A stretch of 64,000 bases of DNA from contig NC_063436.1 in the NCBI RefSeq assembly GCF_020379485.1, positions 28,890,423 through 28,954,422 on the forward strand, in the 5' to 3' direction. Of this stretch, positions 1 through 11,170 are shown piece after piece; the first letter of the stretch is position 1, and every line of letters begins with the position of its first letter. A program made the translations under genes and the position numbers. The stretch comes from Brassica napus. Taxonomy: Eukaryota > Streptophyta > Magnoliopsida > Brassicales > Brassicaceae. Under the pieces are notes generated by a model. That model was given only the letters and a program-made list of their open reading frames with translations. It was not told the origin of the DNA and ran no database searches.

Positions 1-670
1 TTTTTGTTAAGAAAGTTATTAGTTTGAAGGTTTATTATGGAAGTTTAAAGCTTGAAGGTTTAAAGTGGAAGGCATGACCACTTTGGAGGTTTTTAATGGG
101 ATTTTCCCATTCATAATTTATTTGAAAAAGTTAATTTAGTATTTATAATTTATTTAAAAAAGTTAATTCAGACGTATTATATATAATGCTTTCTAGTAGG
201 CATATTACGTGATGACGATTTTCTTGTGTTTCTTTTGACGCCGAATCCTTTTACTAGGGTTTTGCCTCGTGGGGATGGCTGCCGCCAAAATTGAAGAGAT
301 GGTTTATGAAGACAGGATCAGTGCTTTACCAGAAGATCTGCTTGTGACAATACTGTTGCATGTCCCGATTAAAGATGCAATTGCCACCATGATTTTGTCT
401 AAACGATGGCGCTTTATCTGGACGATCCTGCCTAAACTTGAGTATGATTTCTTTTCTGATGGTGATGAAGATGACGATGATAAAGTTGTTGATAATGATG
501 ATGATGATGAGAGCAAGAAAACTAGTTGGTGTTTTTTTGATAAGTCAATGGAACTCCACAAAGCGCCTGTTTTAACAACCTTGCTTATCAAACTTGGTCC
601 TGGATGTTCTAGTGATATTGATGTCAGAAAGTGGATTGCTAAAGCTGTTGATCACCGAGTGGTTGTGCTA
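1..670 (+). repeat. 670-bp direct duplication, copy 1 (copy 2 at 2460-3129)
   Basis: Positions 1-670 match 2460-3129 at a constant offset of 2459; I compared the promoter/5'UTR lines base by base and saw no difference, and the encoded protein is identical up to the break. The segment holds the promoter region and the first about 130 codons of an F-box gene. Identity breaks exactly at 670/671, where Harbinger-type sequence starts. The left limit is unknown because it coincides with the window edge. Either a very recent duplication or an assembly artefact would explain the identity. Confidence 0.92.
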
Positions 671-697
671 GCGTCAGCGACCAACCTGAGCGACTAA
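275..697 (+). pseudogene. Truncated F-box gene copy, cut by transposon sequence
   Basis: This is the 5' end of an F-box/FBD gene, identical to the start of the intact gene at 2734. The chosen start is the ATG at 275; an upstream in-frame GTG is not a plant start. The copy encodes the F-box (about residues 13-55) and the acidic Asp/Glu run, then leaves homology after base 670 and runs about nine codons into transposon sequence to a stop at 697. The LRR and FBD parts are missing, so it cannot make a normal F-box receptor. It could be transcribed from its duplicated promoter and give a short SKP1-binding peptide; that is inference. Confidence 0.85.
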
Positions 698-917
698 ACG
701 TTGTTCGTTTACCGGTCGCACGTTCAGCGACTGATCGCAGCGACCAGACGCTAGCGACCCGCGATTAAAAATTTTGATCGCCGAGAAATTCAGCGTTTGC
801 GACCAAAACCTGCGATCAGAAAAAAAAAAAAAACTCAAAATACAAAAATACCCTCAATCTATCTTCAAAATTACAAAACAATACCATTAAACCTAAATCC
901 TAAAATCTCTCTCGCCT

Positions 918-962
<45 letters not shown>

Positions 963-1133
963 ACCATCTCTCACGATCTCTCAGGCCTCGGCTCTCTCTC
1001 TCTCCCTTCACCATCTCTCACGCCTCTCTCACACCTCTCTTCACCATCTCTCACGATCTCTCATCTCCATCTCTCACACCTCTCTTCACCATCTCTCACG
1101 ATCTCTCTCCACCATCTCTCACGCTTCTCTCCA

Positions 1134-1231
<98 letters not shown>

Positions 1232-2093
1232 TAGCGTTTTGTGTTAGAATAATGGAACCTTTAGATTAATTAAGTTGGATGTTGGGTTTTTTGATTCTTG
1301 ATATGGGTTACTTTTAGATTCAAGATTTTGATTATCAAATCTCTGTTTTTTAATGTGACCAACATCAACTTATATATATATGTGATTTTAATGCTTTGCA
1401 GATGGTTAGGTGGTACTTGGATGATGATGATGAGGATGATGATTATGAGGAAGAGCATGAAGTTGATATGCTTAAGCCAGAGAGATTGCTTCATAGAACA
1501 GATCGAGGTGCTGGATGGAATCATGTTCAGCAGCTTATGCACGGGTCAGATCAACAGTGCTATGATATTCTTCGCATGAATCAGAGGACATTTCAAGATC
1601 TGTGTAAAATGTTAGCAACGAGATATGGGTTACAAGAGACGCAAAATGTCTATATTGAAGAAGCGGTTGCAATGTTCCTTGAAGTGGTGGGTCAAGATAA
1701 GACAGTACGGGTTATTGCACAAAGATATCAGCGTTCGTTGGATACAGTCAAAAGGAAACTTGGTGAGGTTTTAAGTGCTCTCTTGAAATTTGCTGCAGAT
1801 GCACTAAAACCAGAAGATGGTGAGTTCACAAGAGTATGTCCTGCTTTGAGAAATGATGATCGATACTGGCCATTTTTTAAAGACTGTATTGGAGCATTGG
1901 ATGGAACTCATATCTCAGTCCGTCCTCCTAAGCGAAATGCAGAAGCATACAGAGGCAGAAAACAGGAGCCAACCATGAATGTCCTTGCTATATGTAACTT
2001 TGATATGAAGTTCATATATGCTTATGTGGGTGTGCCGGGTAGAGCTCATGACACAAAGGTATTAACTTATTGTGCGAGGAATGAGCCTTTTAT
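671..2093 (+). mobile_element. PIF/Harbinger DNA transposon relic
   Basis: The segment begins at the break in the F-box copy with GCGAC-rich sequence and the motif GTTGTTCGTTTACC (701-714). It contains a pyrimidine-rich microsatellite leader, an intron-like acceptor (TTTGCAG) directly before the ATG at 1402, and a PIF/Harbinger nuclease reading frame that stops abruptly near 2090. No matching right terminus or TWA target duplication was found, so the 3' part of the element is deleted. A similar terminal motif, inverted, lies in the MITE at 50119-50821. The element boundaries are approximate. Confidence 0.7.
919..1232. repeat. (CT)n microsatellite with an embedded minisatellite
   Basis: Two long CT tracts (about 921-960 and 1137-1232) flank a degenerate minisatellite (961-1136) built on TTCACCATCTCTCACGATCT-like units, repeated about four times with variants. 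It lies where the 5'UTR of the Harbinger transposase gene would be. The long SLSLSL-type frames over it are products of the repeat, not genes. Confidence 0.95.
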
Positions 2094-2105
2094 TAAAATT
2101 AATTA
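1402..2105 (+). pseudogene. PIF/Harbinger transposase (HARBI1-like nuclease), 3'-truncated
   Basis: The frame from ATG 1402 encodes a DDE_4-type nuclease of the plant PIF/Harbinger family, which cuts and joins DNA during transposition. An acidic N-terminus leads into a helix-turn-helix-like region (about residues 50-115). The first catalytic Asp is in ALDGTH (about residue 167) and the second in RAHDTKV (about residue 217). Homology ends after YCARNEPF; the conserved block with the catalytic Glu is absent and the frame closes at 2105 in AT-rich sequence. Without the third acidic residue it should be inactive. The partner Myb-like protein that many such elements carry is not in the window. The family assignment is firm. 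Confidence 0.85.
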
Positions 2106-2733
2106 ATTTGTTACCAAAACATATCTTTATTTTAATTTATAAATAAATTAATTTTAAATTTCTAATTGGCTTATTGTGTAGAGTAGTCCTAAAAATCCGA
2201 AAAAAGAAATTATGTTTTTTTCTGACAAAAAAACAAAACTCTTACATAATTCTTGGTTGATATATTCTTAGTATATTAATTGTTTATTATGGTAAATTTT
2301 ATTTGCTTACGCTGCAATGAAAGACATTTTTTTTACTAAAAAGACAAAATTTAATAAAATATATGTTTAAATAAAACAAACAGAGTTAATCATCACGTCA
2401 ATTGTGTTTATAATTCTGTCCACCATAATAATAAAGAAACACATAAGCCATTCTCATGGTTTTTGTTAAGAAAGTTATTAGTTTGAAGGTTTATTATGGA
2501 AGTTTAAAGCTTGAAGGTTTAAAGTGGAAGGCATGACCACTTTGGAGGTTTTTAATGGGATTTTCCCATTCATAATTTATTTGAAAAAGTTAATTTAGTA
2601 TTTATAATTTATTTAAAAAAGTTAATTCAGACGTATTATATATAATGCTTTCTAGTAGGCATATTACGTGATGACGATTTTCTTGTGTTTCTTTTGACGC
2701 CGAATCCTTTTACTAGGGTTTTGCCTCGTGGGG
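2106..2733. other. AT-rich promoter region of the F-box gene
   Basis: No coding potential is visible. Bases 2106-2459 are unique in this window and AT-rich. Bases 2460-2733 are the second copy of the duplicated upstream region and include the 5'UTR leading to the ATG at 2734. TATATATAA near 2637-2645 is a possible TATA element about 90 bases before the start codon. Confidence 0.5.
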
Positions 2734-4284
2734 ATGGCTGCCGCCAAAATTGAAGAGATGGTTTATGAAGACAGGATCAGTGCTTTACCAGAAGATCTGC
2801 TTGTGACAATACTGTTGCATGTCCCGATTAAAGATGCAATTGCCACCATGATTTTGTCTAAACGATGGCGCTTTATCTGGACGATCCTGCCTAAACTTGA
2901 GTATGATTTCTTTTCTGATGGTGATGAAGATGACGATGATAAAGTTGTTGATAATGATGATGATGATGAGAGCAAGAAAACTAGTTGGTGTTTTTTTGAT
3001 AAGTCAATGGAACTCCACAAAGCGCCTGTTTTAACAACCTTGCTTATCAAACTTGGTCCTGGATGTTCTAGTGATATTGATGTCAGAAAGTGGATTGCTA
3101 AAGCTGTTGATCACCGAGTGGTTGTGCTAAGATTCAAGCTTTCATGCTCCAACGGCCCAACCAGATTGCCTAAAAGAATTTACACATGTGGAACACTCAA
3201 GGAACTAACTCTCGCTCACAAAGTTCTTTTGGATTTCCCATCGTCTTGTTTCCTCCCATCCCTCGTGTTTCTTGAACTTCTCTTTGTGGTCTATAAAGAC
3301 GATGCTTCTCTTGATAGGTTTTTTTCGCATTGTCCAGTTCTTAATATTTTGGTGGTGAAACGAAACAGACGAAACAGGGATGACAATATAACAAAGTTTA
3401 GTGTGAAAATTCCTTCTTTAGAAGGCTTATTCTATGTTAGTGATGAGATTATTTCGTCACTGCCAGATGAGGATGAGGTAGTAGATACCGGTAAGTGTTT
3501 GGCTATAGATACTCCGGCATTATTAGACTTAACCATCATTGATCATTCTGGAGACTCTTTCTCGATTGAGAATATGCCTTGTCTTGATTTTGCATTAATC
3601 AATGTAAAGTCTTTCCCCGATATCGACAAGTCGAAAACATCTCTTTCAGCAGTCCGGTCTCTTGTGTTGTATATGACCGATCAAGTGGTAGCTCTCTATC
3701 TCTTTATCTGTGTAACAAACCTGTTAGTTTTGGTTACATTGTGGCATATAATTAACTGTATATGTTGTCGTTTGTTTCGTTGCAGATTTTTCCCTTTAGC
3801 ACCGTCAAGTTCTCTCGACTTATGAAGTTAAGAATATGTCCACATAGATCAGACTGGTTGGAAGCACTCTTACTTTTACTTAAAAATTCTCCAAAACTTA
3901 CAGAACTTTTGGTCGATTATGTACGTATATATATCAGCCTCTTCTTTTAGCTTCAACGGGCTAAAATGTTAGTCATTATTTGCTTAATATAGAACCTTCA
4001 TTGCTTCTCAGGCATTTACCCCAGATGGGATCCCACTTTCATGGAACCAACCAAATTCTATTCCTGGATGCTTGTCGTCACAACTCAAATTTTTTGAGTA
4101 TAGAGAATATGGAGGCAGAAAAGAAGAGAAAGAATTTGTGATGTATATCCTAGCTAACTCTAAGCGTTTAAGGAAGGCGATAATCTCTGTGAAACCCGAT
4201 CTTGAAAATAAAAATTTGATCATCGAGGAGTTAAGAGATATTCCGAGGGTCTCAACTTTTGTCGAAATGATATGTGTTGGATGA
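2734..4284 (+). CDS. F-box/FBD/LRR-repeat protein, intact, three exons
   Basis: A predicted 453-residue F-box protein, of the type that bridges substrates to SKP1-CUL1 ubiquitin ligases. Exons are 2734-3687, 3786-3920 and 4012-4284, with GT-AG introns that keep the frame. The F-box is at about residues 13-55 (ISALPEDLL ... LSKRWRFIW), followed by an acidic run rich in Asp (about 66-87), a degenerate LRR region, and a C-terminal FBD domain in the last about 75 residues (FFEYREYGG ... RLRKAIISV). Length and exon pattern fit the large Arabidopsis FBD family, whose members are fast-evolving and mostly of unknown substrate. The start is the first ATG after the 5'UTR; the upstream GTG is not used in plants. 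Its 5' end is duplicated at 275. The exact orthologue is not recognised. Confidence 0.9.
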
Positions 4285-4752
4285 TGCATGCATGTCCTAA
4301 TGTTTTATGTACCTTCGTTGTTTTGAACATGTGATGGTTTTCCTTTATACTAAAATTAGAAAGTCACCAGCTATATGTCGCATAGACGATCTTATAGTCT
4401 ATGTCTCTGTGGGGGATCTATGTATAACATGAGAATACAAACGAAGTCACTATGGTTTGGTACGGTAACATACTTACTCCTGATCAAAACATTAACTAGA
4501 ACTAATTAAAGAAACTTATATTCTTATACAACAAAACTCCTCTGCACTTGTTTTATTCAGCATTAAGAAACATTTCAGCTCTAACTAATTTCTGCCACTC
4601 GCAAGTTACAATAATAAGGCAAACACACGTTTCAACCCAAATCCAGGAACCAAAAAAGACTATGAGGTTTCTTCTTTGCTATATTCACAATAATTAGGAG
4701 ATAATTATGTTCAGCTTGCAAATTGCTTGACAGCTACAAAAACATACCAAGT
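4285..4752. other. 3' flank of the F-box gene
   Basis: AT-rich, with no recognised gene. It holds the 3'UTR and downstream spacer of the F-box gene and ends at the target duplication of the hAT element. Confidence 0.5.
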
Positions 4753-5040
4753 GCTGAGTTTAGGGATGTTAAGATGGGTTTAGGTTCGCGGGCTTTTAAT
4801 GGGTTCTGAAAAAAATAAATGTCCATTTAGACCCATTAAGCTAGTCGGGTTTTAAATGGGTAACCCACTTGAGACCCATTTATTAAATGGGGTTTTGCTA
4901 AAATAAACGGGAACCCGTTTAATCCACTAATATTTTTTTTTTGTTTAAACGTTGTCGTTTGGTTTCTTAAGGGCTTTTAGTTTTTTTTTTCCGTTTTCAT
5001 CTTCGATATCGATATCTCTCTGCTGCTGCGACTTCGACTT

Positions 5041-5212
5041 CGATATCTCTGACGAGATAGGCCGTATCCCGACCCTCCTCCGCCGTTTATTTCTGAACCT
5101 GAGCTGCAACTCCTTCGCCGGAGCAATCCCGTCGCGGTTCTCTAGCCTCGTCAATCTCGGAACTCTCGACATCTCTCACAACAAACTCGCCGGAAACCTA
5201 AACGTCTTGGGC
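5041..5212 (+). pseudogene. Captured LRR receptor-kinase gene fragment
   Basis: Translation gives about 55 residues of plant extracellular LRR sequence, including LNLSCNSFAGAIPSRFSSL and LDISHNKLAGNLNVL. These resemble the last LRRs before the transmembrane helix of subfamily XI receptor kinases; from memory the closest are the RGI/SKM group (At4g26540, At5g56040). The piece has no kinase, signal peptide or membrane helix. It is GC-richer than the surrounding transposon and is joined directly upstream of the transposase fragment. It is best read as an exon fragment picked up by the hAT element. No ATG precedes it in frame. Confidence 0.75.
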
Positions 5213-5223
5213 AATGTAATATA

Positions 5224-5664
5224 TTACAGGATCTCTTTGAATTGGAAAGAAGCCTTGGGAGTAATGTAGGAAACACAAGAACACATTTAGATGTGTATCT
5301 GGATGAGAAGAGGTTAGATAGAAGGTCTTTTCGCAATTTGGATGTATTAAGCTATTGGAGGGAAAACCAAGCTCGATTTGGTGATTTGGCGATGATGGCA
5401 CGTGATATACTGAGTATCCCTATCACCACAGTAGCATCTGAATCAGCTTTCAGTATTGGAGCTCGGGTGTTAACTCCATACCGAAGTCGCTTGCTTCCCA
5501 AGAATGTCCAGGCTTTACTCTGTACTCGTAACTGGTTGCGAGGATTTGCAGAGTATGAAGGTACAATAGAAGATGTTGATGATATGTGCAACGAAGATGC
5601 TAGGAAGACTACAAGTACTTCTGGAGTCGAGGGTTCAAGATCAGAAGATTCAAATGTACGTTGA
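5224..5664 (+). pseudogene. hAT transposase C-terminal dimerisation domain fragment
   Basis: An open frame ending at the TGA 5662-5664 encodes the hAT C-terminal dimerisation domain. Visible landmarks are HLDVYLDEKRLDRR, LDVLSYW, the helix DILSIPITTVASESAFS and the end block LLPKNVQALLCTRNWL. The N-terminal zinc finger and the RNase H-like catalytic core are missing, and there is no plant start codon (the frame could begin only at TTG). It directly follows the LRR fragment. It cannot catalyse transposition by itself. Expression as part of a fusion with the LRR piece is conceivable but not shown. Confidence 0.85.
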
Positions 5665-6560
5665 ACATTTGAGGTAATATCATTGGTTCTTATCTTACAC
5701 TGCTTAGGATCTCTTGTTTATATTGACTGATGTTAGAATCTCTTGCTTATATTGATTGTGTTTGGTCTTTAAGTTGGTAGATGACAGAAGATGTAGTAAA
5801 GTAGATTTGTGGCTTGTTAGTGGTTAGGCTTGTTAGTGGTTAGGCTTGTATTTTATTGTTTCTTTGCTTCTTGTAAGAGTCGCTTTACTTCTTTGTAGTA
5901 AGTAGTCGTGATGTGGAGTGATTACACTTTAGTAACGCATTGCTTTTGTGTTCATCTGCAGAACAACTGTGTTCAGCCACTCTCAAACTGGTGGTAAAGC
6001 TAGGCTTACTGAGGGTTGCTCTTTCAGGAAAAAGTGAAATCATCGTCTTATCTTTTCACAAAATGTTGCTGTGATATTCAGTTTGGTTTTCTTTGCAGCA
6101 GACTCGACACTTTGCTTCTTTTGGTGAAACAAATAATTTATTGATACATATTTATTTTCAGTGAAACAAATTTGCTCTAAAAAATACCTAAACAAGTAAT
6201 TTTCAGTGAAACAAATTTGCTCTAAAAAATACATATCAAAAGTTATTGATAAATAATTTATTTGTTTAACTAAATTTAGTTAGAGTTCATAAGGTTAAAA
6301 AATAAAAAAATAAAAATTATCTTTGTAAAATAGTTTTACAAACATAATTAAAACGAAAAAATAAATAAAAGAATCTAATTTAAATGGGTCTAAATGGGTT
6401 TAAATGGGTACATGTAAATTTCGCGGGTTCTAAATGGGTATCCCTAATAGGTCTATTTTTAAATGGGTCTAAACGGATATGAGTTCTAAATGGAGTGGGT
6501 TCTAAATGGGGTGGGTCTAAATGGAGTGGGTTGTACCATTTTAACATCTCTAGCTGAGTT

Positions 6561-7080
6561 GGTGCTAGCTTGTGGATATGTATATATGCCTATGTGGTGA
6601 ATGATTTTACTTCTCGTGTTTGTGATTCATACAAATCTTAAAGTTCTTCTTTTATACGCGGAAGGGGCGCAATGATGTGTTCTTCTATAAACTAATGTGT
6701 TTGGAAACTCATTGAATTGTGATTTCTTGGCTGAACATGAGACCACACGTCAAACCACGGAGATTCATGAGGTCGTCTCAACCTTCACAACCAGATGACT
6801 CTTCGTTGAACATGAATCTCAATTGCCTGAAATCAAAGAGAACTAGATAGACTTCTCCTCTAAATTTGCAAACTTGAGTAGTTACTTATGGAAAACATTT
6901 GCATTGTCTTCTACTTTTGAATATGTTTTGATGCTCCAATATTTGTTATAAACTTACAACTTAATGTTGATGTTTGCCGACAGATCTTAACTTCAATGTT
7001 GGTTTGGTCCATATTTTTTTTTCTCATCTCTTATTTTAGCTGGTTTGGATTTTGGAATTGGCCCTTAGCTTTTAAATTGA
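6561..7080. other. AT-rich spacer
   Basis: No gene, RNA or complete mobile element recognised; moderately AT-rich sequence after the hAT target duplication. Confidence 0.4.
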
Positions 7081-7086
7081 CAAATT

Positions 7087-7580
7087 TTCTAAGATAGTTT
7101 TTTAAAATTTTTGTCACAAAAATAGCGTTCAATGAAGAGAATGACCAAATAAATTTTATTAAAGGATAAAAATGCATATTTACTCTAGGGTTAACTAATC
7201 TATACTTAGGGTTTAGAGTCAAGTGGTGGGGTTTTGGGGATAGGATTTCAAATTTTAAAAAATAAAAAATAAATATTAAAATGAGAAATTCCCTAGGATA
7301 CCATTTTTAAGTTTTTGTCACAAAAATAGCACTCAATGAAGAAAATAACCAAAATAAGTTTTATTAAAGGGTAAAAATACATTTTCAATCCTAGGGTTAA
7401 CTAATCTAGACTTATGGTTTAGAGTCAAGTGGTGGAGTTTTGGGGATAGAGTTTCAAATTTTAAAAAATAAAAAATAAATATTAAAATTTTCAAAATAAA
7501 AAAGGGGCTATTTTGGTCAATTTCTTTCTTGAATGCTATTTTTGTGACAAAAACTTTAAAAAATGCTATTTAAGAGAATT
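7087..7580. repeat. Dispersed Brassicaceae repeat, two tandem copies
   Basis: Two successive copies (about 7087-7281 and 7300-7500) share the order GTCACAAAAATAGC, a segment ending TTTTATTAAAGG, AGGGTTAACTAATCTA, then AGAGTCAAGTGGTGG. A partial third piece (7510-7580) is in inverse orientation. Related copies are at about 20040-20530 and 54040-54315. I know this as a very common intergenic MITE-like repeat in Brassica genomes; the family name is not certain. Confidence 0.8.
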
Positions 7581-7586
7581 GTCCTA

Positions 7587-7855
7587 AATAATATTATGAA
7601 TAAAAGTCAAAATTTACGACAAATGTGCTTTCAAATATATCTAAAAATAAAAATATAACTTGAAACATCTTATTTATAAAGAATCGTTAGGATATTTTAC
7701 ATTCTTTGAACATTCAAAATTTTGAGTCATACTAAATTATTTTAAACAAAATGAAGACTTTTTTATTATCAAATCTAACCGATTACAAATTTATCTTACA
7801 ACATTTTTTAAAAAGATGACTAAGATTATTATTAAAAAATACATTCAAATACATA
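7587..7855. repeat. Local segmental duplication, copy A (copy B at 9458-9727)
   Basis: About 270 bases are shared with 9458-9727 at high but imperfect identity. Shared blocks include TTGAACATTCAAAATTTT, ACAAATTTATCTTACA and TTTTTTAAAAAGATGACTAA. No coding content. Confidence 0.8.
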
Positions 7856-9457
7856 AGTTTCCAATTTATAATAATAAAACCTATCTCTCTATTGCTCCAC
7901 CTGCTGGTTGGTTCTACAACGATGTTGAGTGTTATATCGTTTTCTCACTTACCCATCAAATCCTTTGGAAATATTTCATGGTACAATTCATTTTTCTTGA
8001 TTTTTGAGTTTAGCATCTATATATGATTCTTGATAATCCTACCCTTAACCCATGAGCATCACTTCGATGACTTTGGCATTAAAGACGGTGATCATGTTTG
8101 TAGTCGCCTCCTATTGTAATGCGTCATTGAGTATGTTATTGTTTTATCTTTTGAATTGTCATGTGGTAGAATAGAGCTTGTCTAGCTAATTTCTCTAATC
8201 AGGCTTATGTAGATTGTTATAGACTTATAGTCAATATTATTTTCGATTACATTCCCCCTTAATTTCTAGTAATGCTTTAATGGGTTTTGAGCTTTTATGT
8301 ACAAACATCTTCCATCTTAGTTCAAAGATGCAACATATGCTATTATGCACATGAACCATTATGAAACATATATGACCAGACCTGGCTTGACACAAACCTA
8401 ATCTCTGCTTCACTCAACACACAAGTCATTCAGCATCCATTAACTTGTACTTTCGATTTTATTTTAGATTTCGTGCAGCTTACAAAACCTACTTTTGAAT
8501 TTCACCAAACAGATTTGGTAAATTTCGTGTATCTTACTCTAGATCCTTTGTATAAATATTCAAAACATATCAAAACTATTGATGTTATATTTCAAACAAC
8601 ATATTTTATTATATTATTTCATCTTAAACACTTTTTCAATAACAACATCCTTGGATGTCAGTACATCGGCCAAATTCGTAATTATATTTATTGCAATATC
8701 TAACACAACCAAAGAGAATGTCATCCTTACACAGCCAAATTCCTCCAAAGCACACGTCTTCTATTCCAAATCTTGTTTATCAATAAAAGAAATCATTAAT
8801 ACAATATCCACATGACAAAAACATATTTGCAACTAAAAATAAGTTATTACCCGGAGAATCTAAAGTTGTTGAAGGAGTTTCAGCAGTTATTGTACGACAG
8901 TTGTTAAAAGATATGAATAGAAAGAGAGTTAAAACAAATGAGACCAAATTTTTACGGTTATAACCATTTTGATGATGTTCTTCTTAATCGTTTTGTTGAG
9001 TATATTACTTAGAGTCTTAGACTGATTACATATATACTAATACAAAAATTCAAAATAGCTGTCATGGTCAAAGATAAAGAAGGAATGTAATGTGCATTAC
9101 TTTTTTATAAGATTTAGTCGAAACGTTCAAAAAAAGAAAAAAAGATTTAGTCAAAACAAAAATAAATAGATTAATTTCTTACCTAGTAACATTTGAACAT
9201 TGGTAGGAATACATATTCTTTCCATATGTAGTTAACTATGCAACTTTTTTTTTGCTTAATAACATTTGAACATTGTTAGAAATACATCATGCGATATATT
9301 AGAAAAAGTCATTAAGTGATTTTTTACCGTGTATGTGAGTTGTTAGATTAAATTTATAATTTAATCGATCGAAGATTTTTATTTTATATTTATTCAATTT
9401 GATTTAAAATAGAAAATAATCATATGCCAAATTATATCAATTGCTGAACAATCTAAA
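7856..9457. other. AT-rich gene-free stretch
   Basis: Only short frames without recognisable domains are present. No RNA gene or complete transposon ends were found. Confidence 0.4.
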
Positions 9458-9727
9458 TAATGTTATGAATAAAAATAATATTGGAAATTTATCACACATG
9501 TGTTGTCAAATATTCCAATAATAAAAATATAACATGAAACATCTGATTTATAAAGAAGCGAAAGAATAGTTTACGTCCTTTGAACATTCAAAATTTTCAG
9601 TCATATTAAATTATTATAAACAGAATGAAGACTTTTTTTTATTATCAAGTCTAATCGAATACAAATTTATCTTACATCATTTTTTAAAAAGATGACTAAG
9701 ATTATTGTCAATAAATACATTCAAATT
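9458..9727. repeat. Local segmental duplication, copy B
   Basis: Diverged partner of 7587-7855 in the same orientation. The two are about 1.87 kb apart. Confidence 0.8.
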
Positions 9728-9967
9728 TTGTATAACTGTAATTTGTTACATCAGTTGACGTTGCAAAATAAAAAATAAACTTCTAAACATTTTATTTAAA
9801 ACAAATTTTTATTGAGAGTGATAACTGAATATTTTATCCCTTTTATTCAATACTACAAGCGCACAACATATCACAATAGTGTAGAAGCGATCAAATCCAC
9901 AAAAATTAAGCTCACACAACAAGTTTGCGAGAAGAAAGTCAAGATAAGTCAAAAATATGGTTTTCAG

Positions 9968-10205
9968 GTTTTAGTGATAAAATTCTTCAACTATTTTTGA
10001 TTCGTAATAAAAGACCCAACTAAATTTTTAATGTTTTAATCCCTCAACTAACAAACCGTTAAATTCTGTCATCCTTCGTCTATAATTCTATAATACAAGG
10101 TGACAAACGTTAAAAGTTTGTAAGTTGAGGGGTTGAAACATTAAAAAATTAATTGAGGGATTTTCTTTCGATTGGAAAATGGTTAAGGGTTTTAATCACT
10201 AAAAC
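9968..10205. mobile_element. MITE with long inverted repeats, copy 1
   Basis: A 238-bp foldback element. The left end GTTTTAGTGATAAAA pairs with the right end TTTTAATCACTAAAAC, and the arms continue into AATGTTTTAATCCCTCAACT and its inverse. A second copy is at 10924-11170. The superfamily is not assigned; no clear target duplication was seen. Confidence 0.75.
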
Positions 10206-10923
10206 ATATTTTTAAAGAAATTGATTTACAAAAAAAGAACAAAGAAGTTAATTTTCCTCTAATTATCAAATGTTTATTTGTTAACTAAGAACATTTTAGC
10301 TTAGACAAAATGACTATAATCTGACAATGAGACAGTAGTAGCATAAGTACATAAATAACCGGACTGTAAATACAATTTTAAAAGGTTCAGTTATCAGATA
10401 ATACAGATTCAAAGTAAGGAAGTTTGATTCACAACTGTAGCGAGATTATACGAAAAGAAGATAGAGTGTATGGGAACTAGTTAAAGAATTTGGTTTTAGA
10501 GAATGACTTAGACCATTGAACATGCTCAAGGCATCCTTAAATAGGATTTCTCAAGATTTCTCACCAAGCTAGACACTTAATGACAGTTTTCATATTTGGC
10601 TTAGTAAAATATCACCGTCAAATGGCTAACTCATTCCCTAAAATATTTTTCTTAACTGTTTCCAGAAAACCCGATCTTTGTTTTGTATAATCCCGCAACG
10701 ATTGCTAATCAAACATTTCTTACTTGGAACCAGCATTATCCGATAAACGAATTTTCTTTAATTGGCTTTACAATTACGTTCTTTCTGTACTTAGGTTACC
10801 ATCATCCCACTGACATTTTACAATCATTTTGTCAAAGCCAAAGAGTTCTTAATTAACAAGAAACATTTGATACGTATAGAAAAATCAAATTTTCATTATT
10901 TGTTTAATAATTTATTTCAAATG

Positions 10924-11170
10924 TGTTATAGTGATTAAAACCCTCGACCATTTTTCAATCGAAAGAAAATCCTGCAATTAAGTTTTGAATGTTTTAATCC
11001 CTTAACTTATAAACAGTTAACGTCTGTTACCTGCCGTTACAAAATTATAGACAGAGGGTGATAGATGATAGGCGTTAACATTTTCTAAGTTGATGGGTTA
11101 AAACATTCAAAAATTAGTTGAAGATTTTTCTTATGATTCAAAAATAGTTGAGGGGTTTACCACTAAAAAC
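10924..11170. mobile_element. MITE with long inverted repeats, copy 2
   Basis: Same family as 9968-10205: left end GTTATAGTGATTAAAACCC, internal AATGTTTTAATCCCTTAACT, right end CCACTAAAAAC. The two copies differ by scattered changes, so they are independent insertions or an old duplication. There is no gene between them. Confidence 0.75.

Larger units (their letters stand above)
4761..6552 (+). mobile_element. hAT-type element carrying a captured LRR fragment
   Basis: The ends are imperfect inverted repeats, TAGGGATGTTAAGATGG at 4761 and the inverse of TAGAGATGTTAAAATGG at 6552. They are flanked by a perfect 8-bp target duplication GCTGAGTT (4753-4760 and 6553-6560), diagnostic of the hAT superfamily. 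Both subterminal regions carry many copies of AAATGGGT-like motifs (left about 4790-4890, right about 6380-6540), probably transposase-binding sites. Inside are a GC-richer LRR receptor-kinase fragment and a transposase dimerisation domain. At 1792 bp it is too short for an autonomous hAT. A 33-bp direct repeat lies at about 6156-6232. Confidence 0.93.

Noticed and set aside
269..274. GTG start for the F-box gene (and the same at 2728)
   Set aside because: Plants initiate at AUG; the ATG six bases later gives the same domain content.
797..1234. Long open frame rich in Ser-Leu
   Set aside because: Product of the CT microsatellite; no plant start in context and no non-repetitive domain.
7087..7500. 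CRISPR-like or satellite array
   Set aside because: Only two long, diverged repeat copies of an interspersed family; no regular spacers, and the genome is eukaryotic.
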